Source: Propionibacteriaceae bacterium
GTDB taxonomy: Bacteria; Actinomycetota; Actinomycetes; Propionibacteriales; Propionibacteriaceae
NCBI GenBank assembly: GCA_030538175.1
Contig: JAUNUL010000064.1
Coordinates: 1-11,445 of the forward strand
Direction: 5' to 3'
DNA length: 11,445 nt
This document shows, piece by piece, positions 1 through 7,879 of the stretch. Below the pieces are notes generated by a model. The model was not told the DNA's origin. It did not search any database and worked only from the letters and a program-made list of their open reading frames with translations. Positions within the stretch are counted from its first letter, which is position 1. The number at the start of each line of letters is the position of its first letter. A program made the position numbers and the translations under genes.

Positions 1-176
1 CGCAGACGACGCGCTGCGACACCCGTATCGAGTTCCGCCTCGATCACAATGCGGCCGCCAGCGAGATGCAGACCACCCGCGAAACGCAATGTGGCGGCCA
101 CCTCGGCACGCCGACAACAAGGCTTGGTCACCGGGACGGTGGCCAGTTCAGCCTTCACCTGCTGGGTTAACGCCAT
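1..176 (-). CDS. whiA: WhiA sporulation/cell-division regulator, N-terminal fragment (runs off the left edge)
   Basis: The reverse strand reads [18 protein letters not shown], then [17 protein letters not shown], up to the window edge: the first 58 codons of WhiA. WhiA is a DNA-binding protein with a degenerate LAGLIDADG homing-endonuclease-like N-terminal domain and a C-terminal helix-turn-helix. In streptomycetes it acts with WhiB to switch on sporulation septation and chromosome segregation genes, and homologues occur in non-sporulating Gram-positives. Only part of the N-terminal domain is visible. The start is the ATG at 174-176, preceded six bases upstream by a strong GGAGG (complement of 183-187). 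It lies 83 bp downstream of the yvcK stop on the same strand, the last visible gene of the uvrC-rapZ-yvcK-whiA cluster, an order also found in Mycobacterium and Streptomyces. The identification rests on the N-terminal match plus this gene order. Confidence 0.93.
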   Translation of the reverse strand, partial: MALTQQVKAELATVPVTKPCCRRAEVAATLRFAGGLHLAGGRIVIEAELDTGVAARRL

Positions 177-259
177 AACACTCCTCCCGCTCGTTCAGGC
201 GATCAGGGACGCGACGGTGAAGCCTACCCAAACTCGCAAAAGGTCGACTTGACCGTTGG

Positions 260-1225
260 TCAGACTCCCATGACCTCAGCATAAATGGATGCCAGCCGCA
301 AGGGATCGTGTCGACCGCTGCCGTCCGGAATCGCCAAGTCCGCAAGCACCAGTTGAGCGCCCAAGGACTGCGCGTACGCCGGCAGATGCCGATCGCTCCC
401 AGCGAAATGGGCGTCGGCGATGATGGTGTCCAGCCGGAGCCGCGGTGCGTGATCAGCCAGAATTTCGATGTGCTGGGAGGCGGAATATCCATCCGTTTCG
501 TCCGCAGGCTGCAAATTCAAGGTCAGAATCCGCTTGGCCGGGGTGCGGACCAACGCGTCCGCGATCTGCGGCACCAGCAAATGCGGGATCACGGAGGTGA
601 ACCACGAGCCCGGTCCCAGCACGACGTAGTCCGAGCTGGCCACGCTCTCCAGCACCTCAGGACGGGCGGGCGGATCGTGGGGTTCAAGCCGGACGCCGCG
701 CACTTCGCCCTTGGTCTTGGCCGCCCGCGATTGGCCGCGGATCTCGGAGACCTCGTCGGGATGCATGGGGTCGATGCCGATGACCTCGGCCACGATGTTG
801 AGCGGGACCGACGACATGGGCAGGACTCGGCCTTTGGCGTGCAACAACTCCCCCACCAGGTCGAGCCCCGCGACAGGATCGCCGAGTCTCTCCCACAGTC
901 CTGCAATCAATAGATTGCCGATGGCATGTCCGCCGAGCGCCCCGTCGCCGCCGAAGCGGGACTGCAGGACCTCGGCCCAGGTCCGGCCCCACCGGTCCTC
1001 CCCGCACAGTGCCGCGAGCGCCATGCGCAAATCACCCGGTGGCAGGCAGCCGAACTCGGCGCGCAGACGCCCGGAGGAGCCACCGTCATCGGCCACGGTG
1101 ACGACCGCGGTGAGCCGGTCGGTCACCCGCCTCAGCGCCGTCAACGACGCGGCGAGGCCGTGTCCGCCGCCGAAGGCCGTGACCGCCGGCAGCCGGTCGA
1201 AGGCGAGATCGAACCGACGTCTCAT
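260..1225 (-). CDS. yvcK: YvcK/CofD-like gluconeogenesis factor
   Basis: A 321-residue protein of the YvcK (UPF0052/CofD-like) family. Homologues bind UDP-sugars, are needed for growth on gluconeogenic carbon sources and for normal peptidoglycan synthesis, and in mycobacteria (CuvA) sit at sites of wall growth. Visible motifs: the glycine-rich TAFGGGHGL loop at residues 16-24, [12 protein letters not shown] at 44-55, PPGDLRMAL at 62-70, [12 protein letters not shown] at 99-110 and the [13 protein letters not shown] segment near 202-214. The start chosen is the ATG at 1223-1225. It overlaps the rapZ stop in an ATGA junction, so translation is probably coupled. The reading frame stays open upstream but there it runs inside rapZ and the extra residues look like shadow sequence. 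The length is normal for the family. The protein is probably cytoplasmic. The function is known from homologues only. Confidence 0.95.
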   Translation of the reverse strand: MRRRFDLAFDRLPAVTAFGGGHGLAASLTALRRVTDRLTAVVTVADDGGSSGRLRAEFGCLPPGDLRMALAALCGEDRWGRTWAEVLQSRFGGDGALGGHAIGNLLIAGLWERLGDPVAGLDLVGELLHAKGRVLPMSSVPLNIVAEVIGIDPMHPDEVSEIRGQSRAAKTKGEVRGVRLEPHDPPARPEVLESVASSDYVVLGPGSWFTSVIPHLLVPQIADALVRTPAKRILTLNLQPADETDGYSASQHIEILADHAPRLRLDTIIADAHFAGSDRHLPAYAQSLGAQLVLADLAIPDGSGRHDPLRLASIYAEVMGV

Positions 1226-2124
1226 TCTTTGCCCACGTCCCTGTGCAGGACTCGGGTGGGCATTCCGGAAGCACGCAGGCGACGGCCGAATTCCTCGGCC
1301 ATAGCGGTCGACCGGTGCTTGCCGCCGGTGCAACCGATGGCCACGGTCGCGAACCGCTTGTTCTCCCGCAGGTAGCCCTCGGCAACGCGGCTCATCAGGC
1401 CCTCCAACTGGTGCAGGAAAGGCCCTGCCGCGGGCTGACGAAGCACATATTCACTCACCGGCTGAGAGAGGCCGGTCTGGGGCCGCAACTCCGGGACCCA
1501 GTGCGGGTTCGGCAGGAACCGCACATCGATGACCATGTCCGCGTCCACGGGGAGCCCGTGTTTGAAGCCGAAGGACATCACCGTCACCCGCAGCCGGTCG
1601 GACGTATCGCCAACATAGGCGTGGGTCACCCGGGCTGTGAGCTGGTGCACGTTCATCGACGACGTGTCGATCACCAGGTCCGCCGCCGCACGGAGGGTCG
1701 CCAGCAGAGCGCGTTCCCGCTGAATGCCATCCAACAGTCTGCCGTCGCCCTGCAGTGGATGGGGCCGACGAGAGGATTCCTGGCGCGTCACGATGACGTC
1801 ATCGGATGCCTCAACGAAGAGCACCTCGGGCATCGCGCCCCGTGCCTCGAGCTCAGCGAACACACCCGGCAGCTCCTCGAACAAGGTGCGCCCACGGACA
1901 TCCAGGACCACCGCCAACTTGGTCATCCCTTCAGCGCGCACGGTGTCGTGCAGCGCCGACAACCTGATGGGTGGGAGGTTGTCCACCACATACCACCCCA
2001 AGTCCTCCAGGGCATGGGCAGCAGTTCGACGGCCCGCACCGGACATGCCGGTGACGATGACCACTCGAACCTCTCCGTCAGGGGGCAGATCGGAGACGGG
2101 GAGATGGGGAACTGACTCGCTCAT
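1222..2124 (-). CDS. rapZ: RapZ (YvcJ-like) nucleotide-binding/RNA adapter protein
   Basis: A 300-residue RapZ/YvcJ family P-loop protein. In E. coli RapZ delivers the small RNA GlmZ to RNase E and so controls glucosamine-6-phosphate synthase; B. subtilis YvcJ hydrolyses GTP. The actinobacterial role is less clear. The N-terminal domain has [21 protein letters not shown] (Walker A at 26-34, where the usual Lys is Arg32), VVDNLPP at 46-52, VDVRGR-type strand at 74-79 and FVEASDD at 103-109. The C-terminal domain has GFKHG at 186-190, [10 protein letters not shown] at 200-209 and [10 protein letters not shown] at 263-272. I start it at the ATG at 2122-2124. A GTG at 2155-2157, overlapping the uvrC stop as GTGA, would add 11 non-conserved residues and cannot be excluded; neither start has a strong Shine-Dalgarno. 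Its stop overlaps the yvcK start by four bases. Confidence 0.93.
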   Translation of the reverse strand: MSESVPHLPVSDLPPDGEVRVVIVTGMSGAGRRTAAHALEDLGWYVVDNLPPIRLSALHDTVRAEGMTKLAVVLDVRGRTLFEELPGVFAELEARGAMPEVLFVEASDDVIVTRQESSRRPHPLQGDGRLLDGIQRERALLATLRAAADLVIDTSSMNVHQLTARVTHAYVGDTSDRLRVTVMSFGFKHGLPVDADMVIDVRFLPNPHWVPELRPQTGLSQPVSEYVLRQPAAGPFLHQLEGLMSRVAEGYLRENKRFATVAIGCTGGKHRSTAMAEEFGRRLRASGMPTRVLHRDVGKE

Positions 2125-2153
2125 CACCCGCCCATTATGGGCCACCGTCCCCC

Positions 2154-4172
2154 TCACTGCGGTTCAGCACCCGCATCGGTGCCCGACCCTGTGACTTTCT
2201 CAGCGCCCGTCGAGGCGTCGATCACCTCACCGGTGGTGACGTTGACCGCGATGGGATCTGCATCCCCCACCAGCGCGGCCTTGATCGTCTCCGCGGTCCG
2301 CTCGCCGAAGCCCGGCAACGCCGCAATGTCGGCGACGCTGGCTGCCCGGAGTTTGCGCAACGATCCAAAGTGCTTCAGCAGCGTCCGCCGTCGGACCTCG
2401 CCCAGGCCGGGCACGTTGTCCAGCGTCGACTCGACCATCGACCGGGTCCGACGACCTCGATGGTGGGTGATCGCGAAGCGGTGGGCTTCGTCGCGCAGTC
2501 GCTGCAACAGATACAGCCCCTCACTGGTCCGGGGCAGGATCACCGGCCATTCGTCATCGGGGAGCCACACTTCTTCCAAGCGCTTCGCGAGTCCGCAGAG
2601 CGCAATCCCGGTGATGCCGAGCTCCTGCATCGCCTCGGCAGCCGCCTGCACCTGGGCCGGGCCGCCGTCCACGACGACGAGCGCCGGTGCGTACGCAAAC
2701 TTGAGCGCCCGGCCGGTCGTGGGATCGATGAGCGACCCGCTGTCGGCAGCCGCCATGGTGGCGCGGTCGTCGAGCAGCCGCCGGAACCGACGGGTGATCA
2801 CCTCGTGCATGGAGGCGACGTCGTTCTGCCCCTGCACACCGCGAATGACGAAGCGGCGATATTCGCTCTTGCGCGGCAAGCCGTCCTCGAAGACCACCAT
2901 GGACCCCACGACCTCGGTCCCCTGCAGGTTGGAGATGTCGAAGCACTCGATGCGCAGCGGGGGCTCGTCGAGACCGAGCGCCTCCGCGAGCTCTTCGAGT
3001 GCGCGATTCCTGGTGGTCAGGTCCGAGGCCCGCTTTGTCTTGTGCCGGACCAACGCCTCGCGGGCGTTCTGTGTGACCGTGTCGAGCAACGTCCGCTTGT
3101 CCCCACGCTGCGGCACCCGGATCCGGACACGGGATCCCCGACGGCTCGACAGCACTTCCTCCACTGCCTCGACCGAAGGCGGAAGCGCGGGCACCAGCAC
3201 TTCCCGGGGGATGGCCTGGTCGGCTTCGGCCCTGACCTCGTCGTTGTAGAGCTGCTGCAGGAAGGTCTCGACAAGTTCCGGAAGTTCAGCATCATCAACA
3301 CGGTCGGCGACCCAGCCACGCTCGCCGCGGACCCGACCGCCGCGGACATGGAAGATGCGGACCGAGACCTCAAGGGGGTCCTCGGCGAGCGCGATCACGT
3401 CCGCATCGGTGCCGTCACCAAGGACGATGGCGTTCGCTTCGGTCGCCTTGCGCAAGGCGAACATGTCATCGCGGAGACGGCCGGCGAGCTCGAACTCCTC
3501 GGCATCAGCGGCGGCGAGCATGCGCTTCTCCAGCCGGCGCATCATGGCGGTCGACTGTCCCGCCATGAACTGACAGAATTCCGCGACGATCTCGCGATGT
3601 TCGTCGGCACTCACCCGCCCGACACAGGGCGCCGAACACTTATCGATATAGCCCAGCAGGCAGGGGCGCCCCGCAGCCTGCGCACTGCGGAAGGTGCCGT
3701 TGGAGCAGGAGCGCATCGGGAACACCCGCAGCAGCAGATCCACCGTCTCCCGGATCGCCCAGGCATGCGAATAGGGGCCGAAATAGCGAGTCCCGCGACG
3801 TCGGGCACCCCGGCCGACGAAGACCCGCGGAAACTCCTCGGACCAAGTGACCGCCAGCCAGGGATAGGACTTGTCGTCCCGATATTTGACGTTGAAGCGG
3901 GGATCGAATTCCTTGATCCAGGAGTATTCGAGCTGGAGTGCCTCCACCTCGGTCTGCACCACGGTCCACTCCACCCGCGCCGCCGTCGTCACCATGCGTC
4001 GGGTGCGCTCGTGGAGATTGGCCGGGTCGGCGAAATAGGAGTTCAGCCGGTTGCGCAGATTCTTGGCTTTGCCGACATAGAGCACCACCCCCGCGTCATC
4101 GCGGAAGCGATAGACACCAGGGCCAAGTGGGATGGATCCCGGGTCGGGGCGATAGGTGGACGGATCGGCCAT
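2154..4172 (-). CDS. uvrC: UvrC, excinuclease ABC subunit C
   Basis: A 672-residue UvrC, the nuclease of UvrABC nucleotide excision repair, which cuts on both sides of DNA damage delivered by UvrB. Domains in order: GIY-YIG nuclease ([19 protein letters not shown] at 19-37, then catalytic-type Glu in [10 protein letters not shown]); a four-cysteine cluster C156-x14-C171-x7-C179-x3-C183, the place where E. coli UvrC holds a 4Fe-4S cluster; a UVR helical hairpin that contacts UvrB (about 211-240); the RNase H-like 5' nuclease ([17 protein letters not shown] from 408, [10 protein letters not shown] near 499, [13 protein letters not shown] at 560-572); and tandem helix-hairpin-helix motifs (NVPGLGE at 586, ALPGFGE at 618). 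The length is normal. The start MADPSTYRP fits the family N-terminus. An ATG ten codons upstream (4200-4202) has a better AAGGGA ribosome site and may be the real start. The last roughly 35 residues are a variable tail. It is the first gene of the rapZ-yvcK-whiA operon. Confidence 0.97.
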   Translation of the reverse strand: MADPSTYRPDPGSIPLGPGVYRFRDDAGVVLYVGKAKNLRNRLNSYFADPANLHERTRRMVTTAARVEWTVVQTEVEALQLEYSWIKEFDPRFNVKYRDDKSYPWLAVTWSEEFPRVFVGRGARRRGTRYFGPYSHAWAIRETVDLLLRVFPMRSCSNGTFRSAQAAGRPCLLGYIDKCSAPCVGRVSADEHREIVAEFCQFMAGQSTAMMRRLEKRMLAAADAEEFELAGRLRDDMFALRKATEANAIVLGDGTDADVIALAEDPLEVSVRIFHVRGGRVRGERGWVADRVDDAELPELVETFLQQLYNDEVRAEADQAIPREVLVPALPPSVEAVEEVLSSRRGSRVRIRVPQRGDKRTLLDTVTQNAREALVRHKTKRASDLTTRNRALEELAEALGLDEPPLRIECFDISNLQGTEVVGSMVVFEDGLPRKSEYRRFVIRGVQGQNDVASMHEVITRRFRRLLDDRATMAAADSGSLIDPTTGRALKFAYAPALVVVDGGPAQVQAAAEAMQELGITGIALCGLAKRLEEVWLPDDEWPVILPRTSEGLYLLQRLRDEAHRFAITHHRGRRTRSMVESTLDNVPGLGEVRRRTLLKHFGSLRKLRAASVADIAALPGFGERTAETIKAALVGDADPIAVNVTTGEVIDASTGAEKVTGSGTDAGAEPQ

Positions 4173-4202
4173 GGCGCCCACAGTAACCACGGGCACCGAC
4201 AT

Positions 4203-4339
4203 CTCTATCCCTTGAGCGTCCGCGGGCGAGCCGAAGGTGCGACCGGGACACAACCGTTCCCTCACATTCCCCCTCGCCCTTACGTTCGGCGCGGGAAGTA
4301 CGCTGGGGACGATCCGTTCGTGTCTAGGAGAGATTGATC
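4203..4339. other. Divergent intergenic region between uvrC and the Rieske gene
   Basis: These 137 bases must hold the promoters for the leftward uvrC operon and the rightward Rieske-kinase-phosphatase unit, because the two start codons face away from each other. I see no convincing paired -35/-10 boxes. TACGCT at 4299-4304 fits the TAnnnT form of an actinobacterial -10 element for the rightward unit, but nothing recognisable lies at the right spacing upstream. For uvrC, AAGGGA is seen just ahead of the ATG at 4202. I see no riboswitch, SOS box or long inverted repeat here. Confidence 0.5.
4326..4330 (+). promoter_or_regulatory. Ribosome binding site of the Rieske gene
   Basis: AGGAG nine bases before the ATG at 4340. 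It decides the start: an in-frame TTG at 4334 would sit only three bases after it and is too close to be used. Confidence 0.7.
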
Positions 4340-4795
4340 ATGACTGAGCCCCGCCCGATTACGCCGACGTCGTCCGGCCCCACCCGCCGCCAGGTCCTGC
4401 GCGGGGGCGCCGTGATCGTGGCTGGAGCGGGTGCTGCCGCCAGCCTCAGCGCGTGCGCGGGTGGCACGGAGTCCAGCGGCGCCGGGTCGGGCCCGCGGAC
4501 GCTTGATGAGCCCCAGTCCGTCGCCAAGGCGGACGTCCCTGTCGGCGGTGGCGTGATCGAGGCCGACTCGAAGCTCGTCGTGACCCAGCCGGTCGAGGGC
4601 GAGTTCCATGCCTTCTCGGCCGTATGCCCGCACCAGGGGTGTTTGGTTTCCCTGGTCCGCAACGACGCGATCGTGTGCGCCTGCCACACTTCCCTGTTCT
4701 CGCCGACCGACGGCACTCTGATCTCCGGCCCGGCGCGGACCGGACTCCCCGCGATCAAGGTGGCCGAGGACGGCGACAACCTCGTCGTCGGGTGA
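4340..4795 (+). CDS. Tat-exported Rieske [2Fe-2S] lipoprotein
   Basis: A 151-residue Rieske protein predicted to be exported folded and anchored in the membrane by lipid. The N-terminus has a twin-arginine motif (TRRQVLRGG, Arg16-Arg17), a hydrophobic stretch and a lipobox LSAC ending at Cys39. A Gly/Ser-rich linker follows. The Rieske fold has C96-P-H98-x2-C101 and C113-x-C115-H116. By analogy with bc1-type Rieske proteins, Cys96, His98, Cys113 and His116 would hold the cluster and Cys101-Cys115 would form a disulfide. The second loop reads CACHTSLF, with Thr where a Gly (CPCHGS) is common. Small stand-alone Rieske lipoproteins of this kind are common in actinobacteria and are often found near uvrA/uvrC, but their electron-transfer partner is unknown. 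No cytochrome or oxygenase gene is seen in the window. It is the first gene of the rightward unit. Confidence 0.9.
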   Translation: MTEPRPITPTSSGPTRRQVLRGGAVIVAGAGAAASLSACAGGTESSGAGSGPRTLDEPQSVAKADVPVGGGVIEADSKLVVTQPVEGEFHAFSAVCPHQGCLVSLVRNDAIVCACHTSLFSPTDGTLISGPARTGLPAIKVAEDGDNLVVG

Positions 4796-4905
4796 CCGAG
4801 AGCCTCGTGGGCAGCAAGCCGGGGTCGCGAGGGATTGCCGTGCCCCGGGCGCGGGCCGGCGTACTGCCGTTGAGCTGTCCTCCCTTTGCCCCACCGACTC
4901 GACCG

Positions 4906-5835
4906 ATGCAGGTCACCGCTGTCCTCAACCCGATCAAGCCGAACGCGCGCGAGGCACGGACGGAGCTGCTGACTGCCTGCGCCGAAGCTGAGTGGCCCGA
5001 ACCCGTCATCGTGGAGACGACCATCGACCGACCGGGCTTCCCCCAGGCCAAGGAAGCGGTGGACAGCGGCGCCGAGCTTGTCATCGCGATGGGTGGCGAC
5101 GGGACCGTCCGGGAAGTCGCACATGGCGTTGCCGGCCGGGACGTCCAGTTCGGGGTCGTGCCGCTGGGCACCGCGAACCTGTTCGCCCGCAACATGGGCA
5201 TCCTGCCGAACCGGCTGGGTGTCATCGTCCGGATGGCCCTGCACGGCATGTTGGCCCGGGTTGATCTCGGGCTGGCGGCGTTTCGGGAATACCCGGGGGT
5301 CGGTCCGTGGTCCGGGGATCTTCCGTTCCTCGTCATGGCCGGCATCGGCCAGGATGCGCGCACGGTCGTTGAGACCCGCGATGGCCTGAAGGGGCGGCTG
5401 GGCTGGCTGGCGTACATGGAATCGGGCGTACGCCACATGTTCCGCGAACCGATCCGCATGCGGGTGAGCGTCGACAATGCCCCTGCTGAGGAAGTCACCG
5501 CCTGGACCGTTCTGGCGGGCAACTGCGGACGCATCCCCGCCGGGATCGAGGTGTTCCCCGGAGCCGTGGTCGATGACGGACAACTCGACATCCTGCTGGC
5601 ACGGATCGACAACCCCCTGCGCTGGGTGGGGGTCGCCGCCCAGGGCCTGCTCAAACTGCGGAACGAGGCCTCGGGCCTGCAATATCTCGGCGCGTCGGAG
5701 GTCATCGTGATCCCCGAAGAGGCGCTGCCGATCCAGCTGGATGGTGACGCCTATCTGCCGGTGAACGAAGTCCGGTTCAAGGTCTGGCCCCGTGCTCTGC
5801 TGCTCCGCCTGCCGCCGGGCAAGGTTCGCCCATGA
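4906..5835 (+). CDS. Diacylglycerol/lipid kinase family protein (DAGK catalytic domain)
   Basis: A 309-residue member of the DAGK/sphingosine-kinase/NAD-kinase superfold family, which transfers phosphate from ATP to a lipid alcohol such as diacylglycerol. The DAGK catalytic domain is at the N-terminus: a leading VLNPIKPNA strand-turn (residues 6-14), the nucleotide-binding GGDGTVREVAHG at 63-74 and VPLGTANLFARNMGI at 85-99. The C-terminal beta-rich lipid-kinase domain includes GIEVFPGAVVDDGQLDI and IQLDGDAYL. The substrate cannot be read from sequence; diacylglycerol giving phosphatidate is the usual guess. The start is uncertain. The ATG at 4906 fits the family N-terminus but has no visible Shine-Dalgarno, so a leaderless or coupled start is possible. 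An in-frame GTG at 4792 overlaps the Rieske stop (GTGA) and would add 38 residues without family resemblance. The stop overlaps the ATG of the phosphatase gene. Confidence 0.88.
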   Translation: MQVTAVLNPIKPNAREARTELLTACAEAEWPEPVIVETTIDRPGFPQAKEAVDSGAELVIAMGGDGTVREVAHGVAGRDVQFGVVPLGTANLFARNMGILPNRLGVIVRMALHGMLARVDLGLAAFREYPGVGPWSGDLPFLVMAGIGQDARTVVETRDGLKGRLGWLAYMESGVRHMFREPIRMRVSVDNAPAEEVTAWTVLAGNCGRIPAGIEVFPGAVVDDGQLDILLARIDNPLRWVGVAAQGLLKLRNEASGLQYLGASEVIVIPEEALPIQLDGDAYLPVNEVRFKVWPRALLLRLPPGKVRP

Positions 5836-7004
5836 CTGACCCCAGTCTGCTCGGCGCTCTGCTGTCGGCGCGCCCGGACGCCGCCGATGGTGAGGCCGTG
5901 CTCCGACTCCTCCGGGACGCCAGCGTCGACGATCTCAACGCCATGCTGGGTGAGGTGAGCGGGCCGGAAGTGTTCGCGGGGGTGGACCCCGGCCATCAAG
6001 CCGAACTGACGGAATTGCTCGGCCGCGAACGACGCGATGAACTCACCGCGCCCATCCTGGCCAAGGTGGTGCATGGCTTGCAGTCGCGGCGCCGCACGGC
6101 CCTGCGTGATGCGGTGTTGGTCGAGATCATGGTCAGTCGCCAAGGTGACGAACTCACGCGGCTGAAGAACTACGTCAACACCGCCGAGAACCATCAGGAC
6201 CTGGAGGACCTCGTCTTCGTTGACCTCTTGCCCGCGGATCGCGGCCGGGTGCTGGATCACATCGCGGCGGAGGCCCACGGGCGGGTCGTGAAGGATCCCA
6301 AGGTCCTGTCCGATATCGACGACACCGTGTTCTGCAAACTGCATGATCGCCGGTGGCCTCGCGGCATGATCTATCCCGGCGTGCTGCCCCTGCTCGAGGC
6401 CCTCGATTCGGGCTGCGATGACGCACCATTCGACCGGGGGGACCTCACGTTCGTCACCTCTCGGCCGGCGGATGCGTGGGGTCTGGTCGAGAATTGGAGT
6501 CGCAGCTCGCTGAACAAGGCCGGTGTTTCCCGCCTGTCGGTGCTGTCCGGCACCCTGCGTGCGCTGGTCTCGAAGGAAGCGATGGCCAGCCGGAAGATGC
6601 AGAACATCGCGCACTATCGGCAGCTTTTCCCGGAATACGAGTTGGTCTTCCTCGGCGACTCGGGTCAGGGCGATGTCCTCGTGGCAGGTCAGCTGATGAG
6701 CGATCCCACGGCCGCCATGCGGTTGGTGCTGATTCATGACGTGATCGGCACGCCGCAGGAAACGCGGGACGCGCACGCCGAGCGGGGGGTCCATTTCCAC
6801 GACACCTATGTCGGTGCGGCGGTCATTGCGTTCGAGCACCGGCTGATCTCGGCCGCTGGCCTGGGTCAGGTGGCCAAGGAGGCCGTCGGGGCCTTCCAGC
6901 GCACGCGATGGGATTCCGTAACTCAACGGGGCCGGATGCGCGCTTGGTTCGAACGCGATCTGGCCCGGGTGGACGAGTTATTGGCAGCCCACCTCAATGG
7001 TTGA
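5832..7004 (+). CDS. App1-like (DUF2183) HAD-family phosphatase
   Basis: A 390-residue protein whose C-terminal half resembles the catalytic domain of yeast App1, a Mg2+-dependent phosphatidate phosphatase. HAD motifs: DIDDT at 161-165 (nucleophile and acid/base Asp), TSRP at 209-212, a Lys in SRKMQNIAHY near 255, and GDSGQGD at 275-281. Residues 1-150 look wholly helical, with LKNYVNTAENHQDLEDLVF as their last conserved-looking piece, and contain no motif I can name. The ATG at 5832 overlaps the lipid kinase stop (ATGA), so the pair is probably translated in a fixed ratio. No signal peptide is seen, so the protein should be cytoplasmic or membrane-associated. The last 29 codons are duplicated at 8381. 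The assignment to the superfamily is firm; phosphatidate as substrate is inferred from family and neighbour. Confidence 0.83.
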   Translation: MTDPSLLGALLSARPDAADGEAVLRLLRDASVDDLNAMLGEVSGPEVFAGVDPGHQAELTELLGRERRDELTAPILAKVVHGLQSRRRTALRDAVLVEIMVSRQGDELTRLKNYVNTAENHQDLEDLVFVDLLPADRGRVLDHIAAEAHGRVVKDPKVLSDIDDTVFCKLHDRRWPRGMIYPGVLPLLEALDSGCDDAPFDRGDLTFVTSRPADAWGLVENWSRSSLNKAGVSRLSVLSGTLRALVSKEAMASRKMQNIAHYRQLFPEYELVFLGDSGQGDVLVAGQLMSDPTAAMRLVLIHDVIGTPQETRDAHAERGVHFHDTYVGAAVIAFEHRLISAAGLGQVAKEAVGAFQRTRWDSVTQRGRMRAWFERDLARVDELLAAHLNG

Positions 7005-7022
7005 CTAGGCCGAGCCTTCTGC

Positions 7023-7043
7023 CGATCAACTGCCTGTTGATCG
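7023..7043. terminator. Hairpin between convergent genes
   Basis: CGATCAAC - TGCCT - GTTGATCG is a perfect 8-bp stem with a 5-base loop. It sits between the app1-like stop (7004) and the stop of the small membrane gene (7026-7028), which lies inside the left arm. No T-run follows on either side, so a classical intrinsic terminator is not shown; the location between convergent genes is the main support. The second repeat copy keeps only the left arm (CCGATCAACG at 8491-8500). Confidence 0.4.
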
Positions 7044-7289
7044 ATTACGCCTGAGCAGCAGCGCGACGAGAAACAAGACAACGCCCGCCACGATCACCGC
7101 GAGCGAGACGGCGTGCCAGGCCAAGATCCACGACGGGGTCGAGTAGGCCCAGCCACCCTCCGCCTCCCACTTCCGATAGTCCAATCCGGCGGCCACAACC
7201 GACGCAAACAGCGAAACAACTCCGACGATCAGCACAACAATCCCCAAGGCAGGCGAACGGATGGCCTTAGACCTCACACCCAATTGCAT
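7026..7289 (-). CDS. Small two-helix membrane protein, copy A
   Basis: An 87-residue protein of unknown function. A basic N-terminus (VRSKAIR) is followed by a first hydrophobic helix (residues 15-36, rich in Val/Ile/Leu), a loop RKWEAEGGWAYSTPS, a second helix (about 54-79) and a basic end RRNR. By the positive-inside rule both ends would be cytoplasmic and the loop outside. The ATG at 7287-7289 has a GGAGG five bases upstream. It lies inside the last codons of the DUF2599-like ORF, overlapping it by 16 bases, so the two are probably cotranslated. The paralogue at 8495-8731 matches at 56 of 64 core positions; four of the eight differences are consecutive in the loop. I do not recognise a named family. 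An immunity or partner role for the upstream secreted protein is a guess from position. Confidence 0.7.
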   Translation of the reverse strand: MQLGVRSKAIRSPALGIVVLIVGVVSLFASVVAAGLDYRKWEAEGGWAYSTPSWILAWHAVSLAVIVAGVVLFLVALLLRRNRSTGS

Positions 7290-7879
7290 TTATGCCTCCA
7301 CACGCCAGGGGCCCAATTGCTATTATTTGGTCGCGCCCTCTCCAGATTATACGTTCCCGTAAAGGGCAGTCCGATCGTGCCAGCTAGTACGTGACAATCG
7401 TACTGTTGCTTCAACGTAGCCTTGTCCGTGATCTTGGGGTATTTGGTCATCCATTCTTTCCAACCTGCGGTGCGCATGATGTGCTGTCCTGCGGCATAAC
7501 CACCGACGCCGCCGCCACCCCACATCACGGTGGCACCCCAATTGCTGACATCCCCGTTATACCGGACTTCGCCTCGATCTGCCCAAATCGAAGAGAACAA
7601 TCTCACACCGAACCACGGATCAGCAACCACCGGATACTGGATCCCCGACATTTCCGCATGGTCCACGATTTGCACGAGCGTTGTTCCCCGAATTTCATAA
7701 TGCGTGGGGACAGACGCTCCGGAGTTGTCCTTCGCCCAAGGTGGGGCCACCGCTCCCAAATAATCTCCTTGGCGGTCCAAGACAAACACGGCGCCATTTT
7801 CTTGCACAGCAAGGCTTCCCCCTTCAGGAAGCCCCACTTCATAGGCATACTCACGCGGCGAATTCCGACTCGCGATCAT
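7274..7879 (-). CDS. DUF2599-like secreted protein, C-terminal part (downstream ORF of a probably frameshifted gene)
   Basis: A 201-residue ORF without its own signal peptide. Recognisable pieces are YAYEVGLPEGGSL at 11-23, a VAPPWAKDNSGASVPTHYEI stretch at 44-63, VDHAEMSGIQYPVVADPWFG at 72-91, and a C-terminal block with QQYDCHV (Cys162-His163), TYNLERARPN (176-185) and a final KCNW (Cys198). This end resembles DUF2599, found in secreted actinobacterial proteins of unknown function; Cys162 and Cys198 could form a disulfide after export. Its ATG overlaps the stop of the upstream ORF (ATGA), so coupled translation of two proteins is possible. However, the residues encoded just before the ATG in this frame (F-V-T) join naturally to the upstream ORF, which argues for one 343-residue protein broken by a one-base deletion. 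Base composition is lower in GC than the flanks. DUF2599 assignment is from memory of the family pattern. Confidence 0.65.
   Translation of the reverse strand: MIASRNSPREYAYEVGLPEGGSLAVQENGAVFVLDRQGDYLGAVAPPWAKDNSGASVPTHYEIRGTTLVQIVDHAEMSGIQYPVVADPWFGVRLFSSIWADRGEVRYNGDVSNWGATVMWGGGGVGGYAAGQHIMRTAGWKEWMTKYPKITDKATLKQQYDCHVLAGTIGLPFTGTYNLERARPNNSNWAPGVWRHKCNWV

Larger units (their letters stand above)
6917..7299. repeat. Direct repeat, copy 1 (app1 3' end plus small membrane gene)
   Basis: First copy of a duplicated segment whose partner is at 8381-8741. The left edge is sharp at CGTAACTCAA (6917 and 8381). It contains the last 29 codons of the intact app1-like gene, the short convergent gap and the whole two-helix membrane protein gene up to its GGAGG site. 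By eye the app1-tail portion and the membrane-gene portion are each well over 80% identical; the short stretch between the two stop codons is the least conserved. Confidence 0.9.

Noticed and set aside
250..262. Inverted repeat TGACC-GTT-GGTCA at the yvcK stop, considered as terminator or operator upstream of whiA
   Set aside because: Only five base pairs, no T-run, and it overlaps an alternative short pairing at 242-254; too weak to call.
2370..4337. Open frame of 655 codons on the plus strand opposite uvrC
   Set aside because: It is antisense to a complete, motif-rich uvrC; long antisense frames are expected in high-GC DNA and the translation shows no family features.
4324..5682. Open frame of 452 codons on the minus strand opposite the Rieske and kinase genes
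   Set aside because: Antisense to two genes with clear cofactor and catalytic motifs; composition is Pro/Arg/Gly-rich shadow sequence.
5751..6926. Open frame of 391 codons on the minus strand opposite the App1-like gene
   Set aside because: The sense strand has all HAD motifs and a coupled start; the antisense frame has none.
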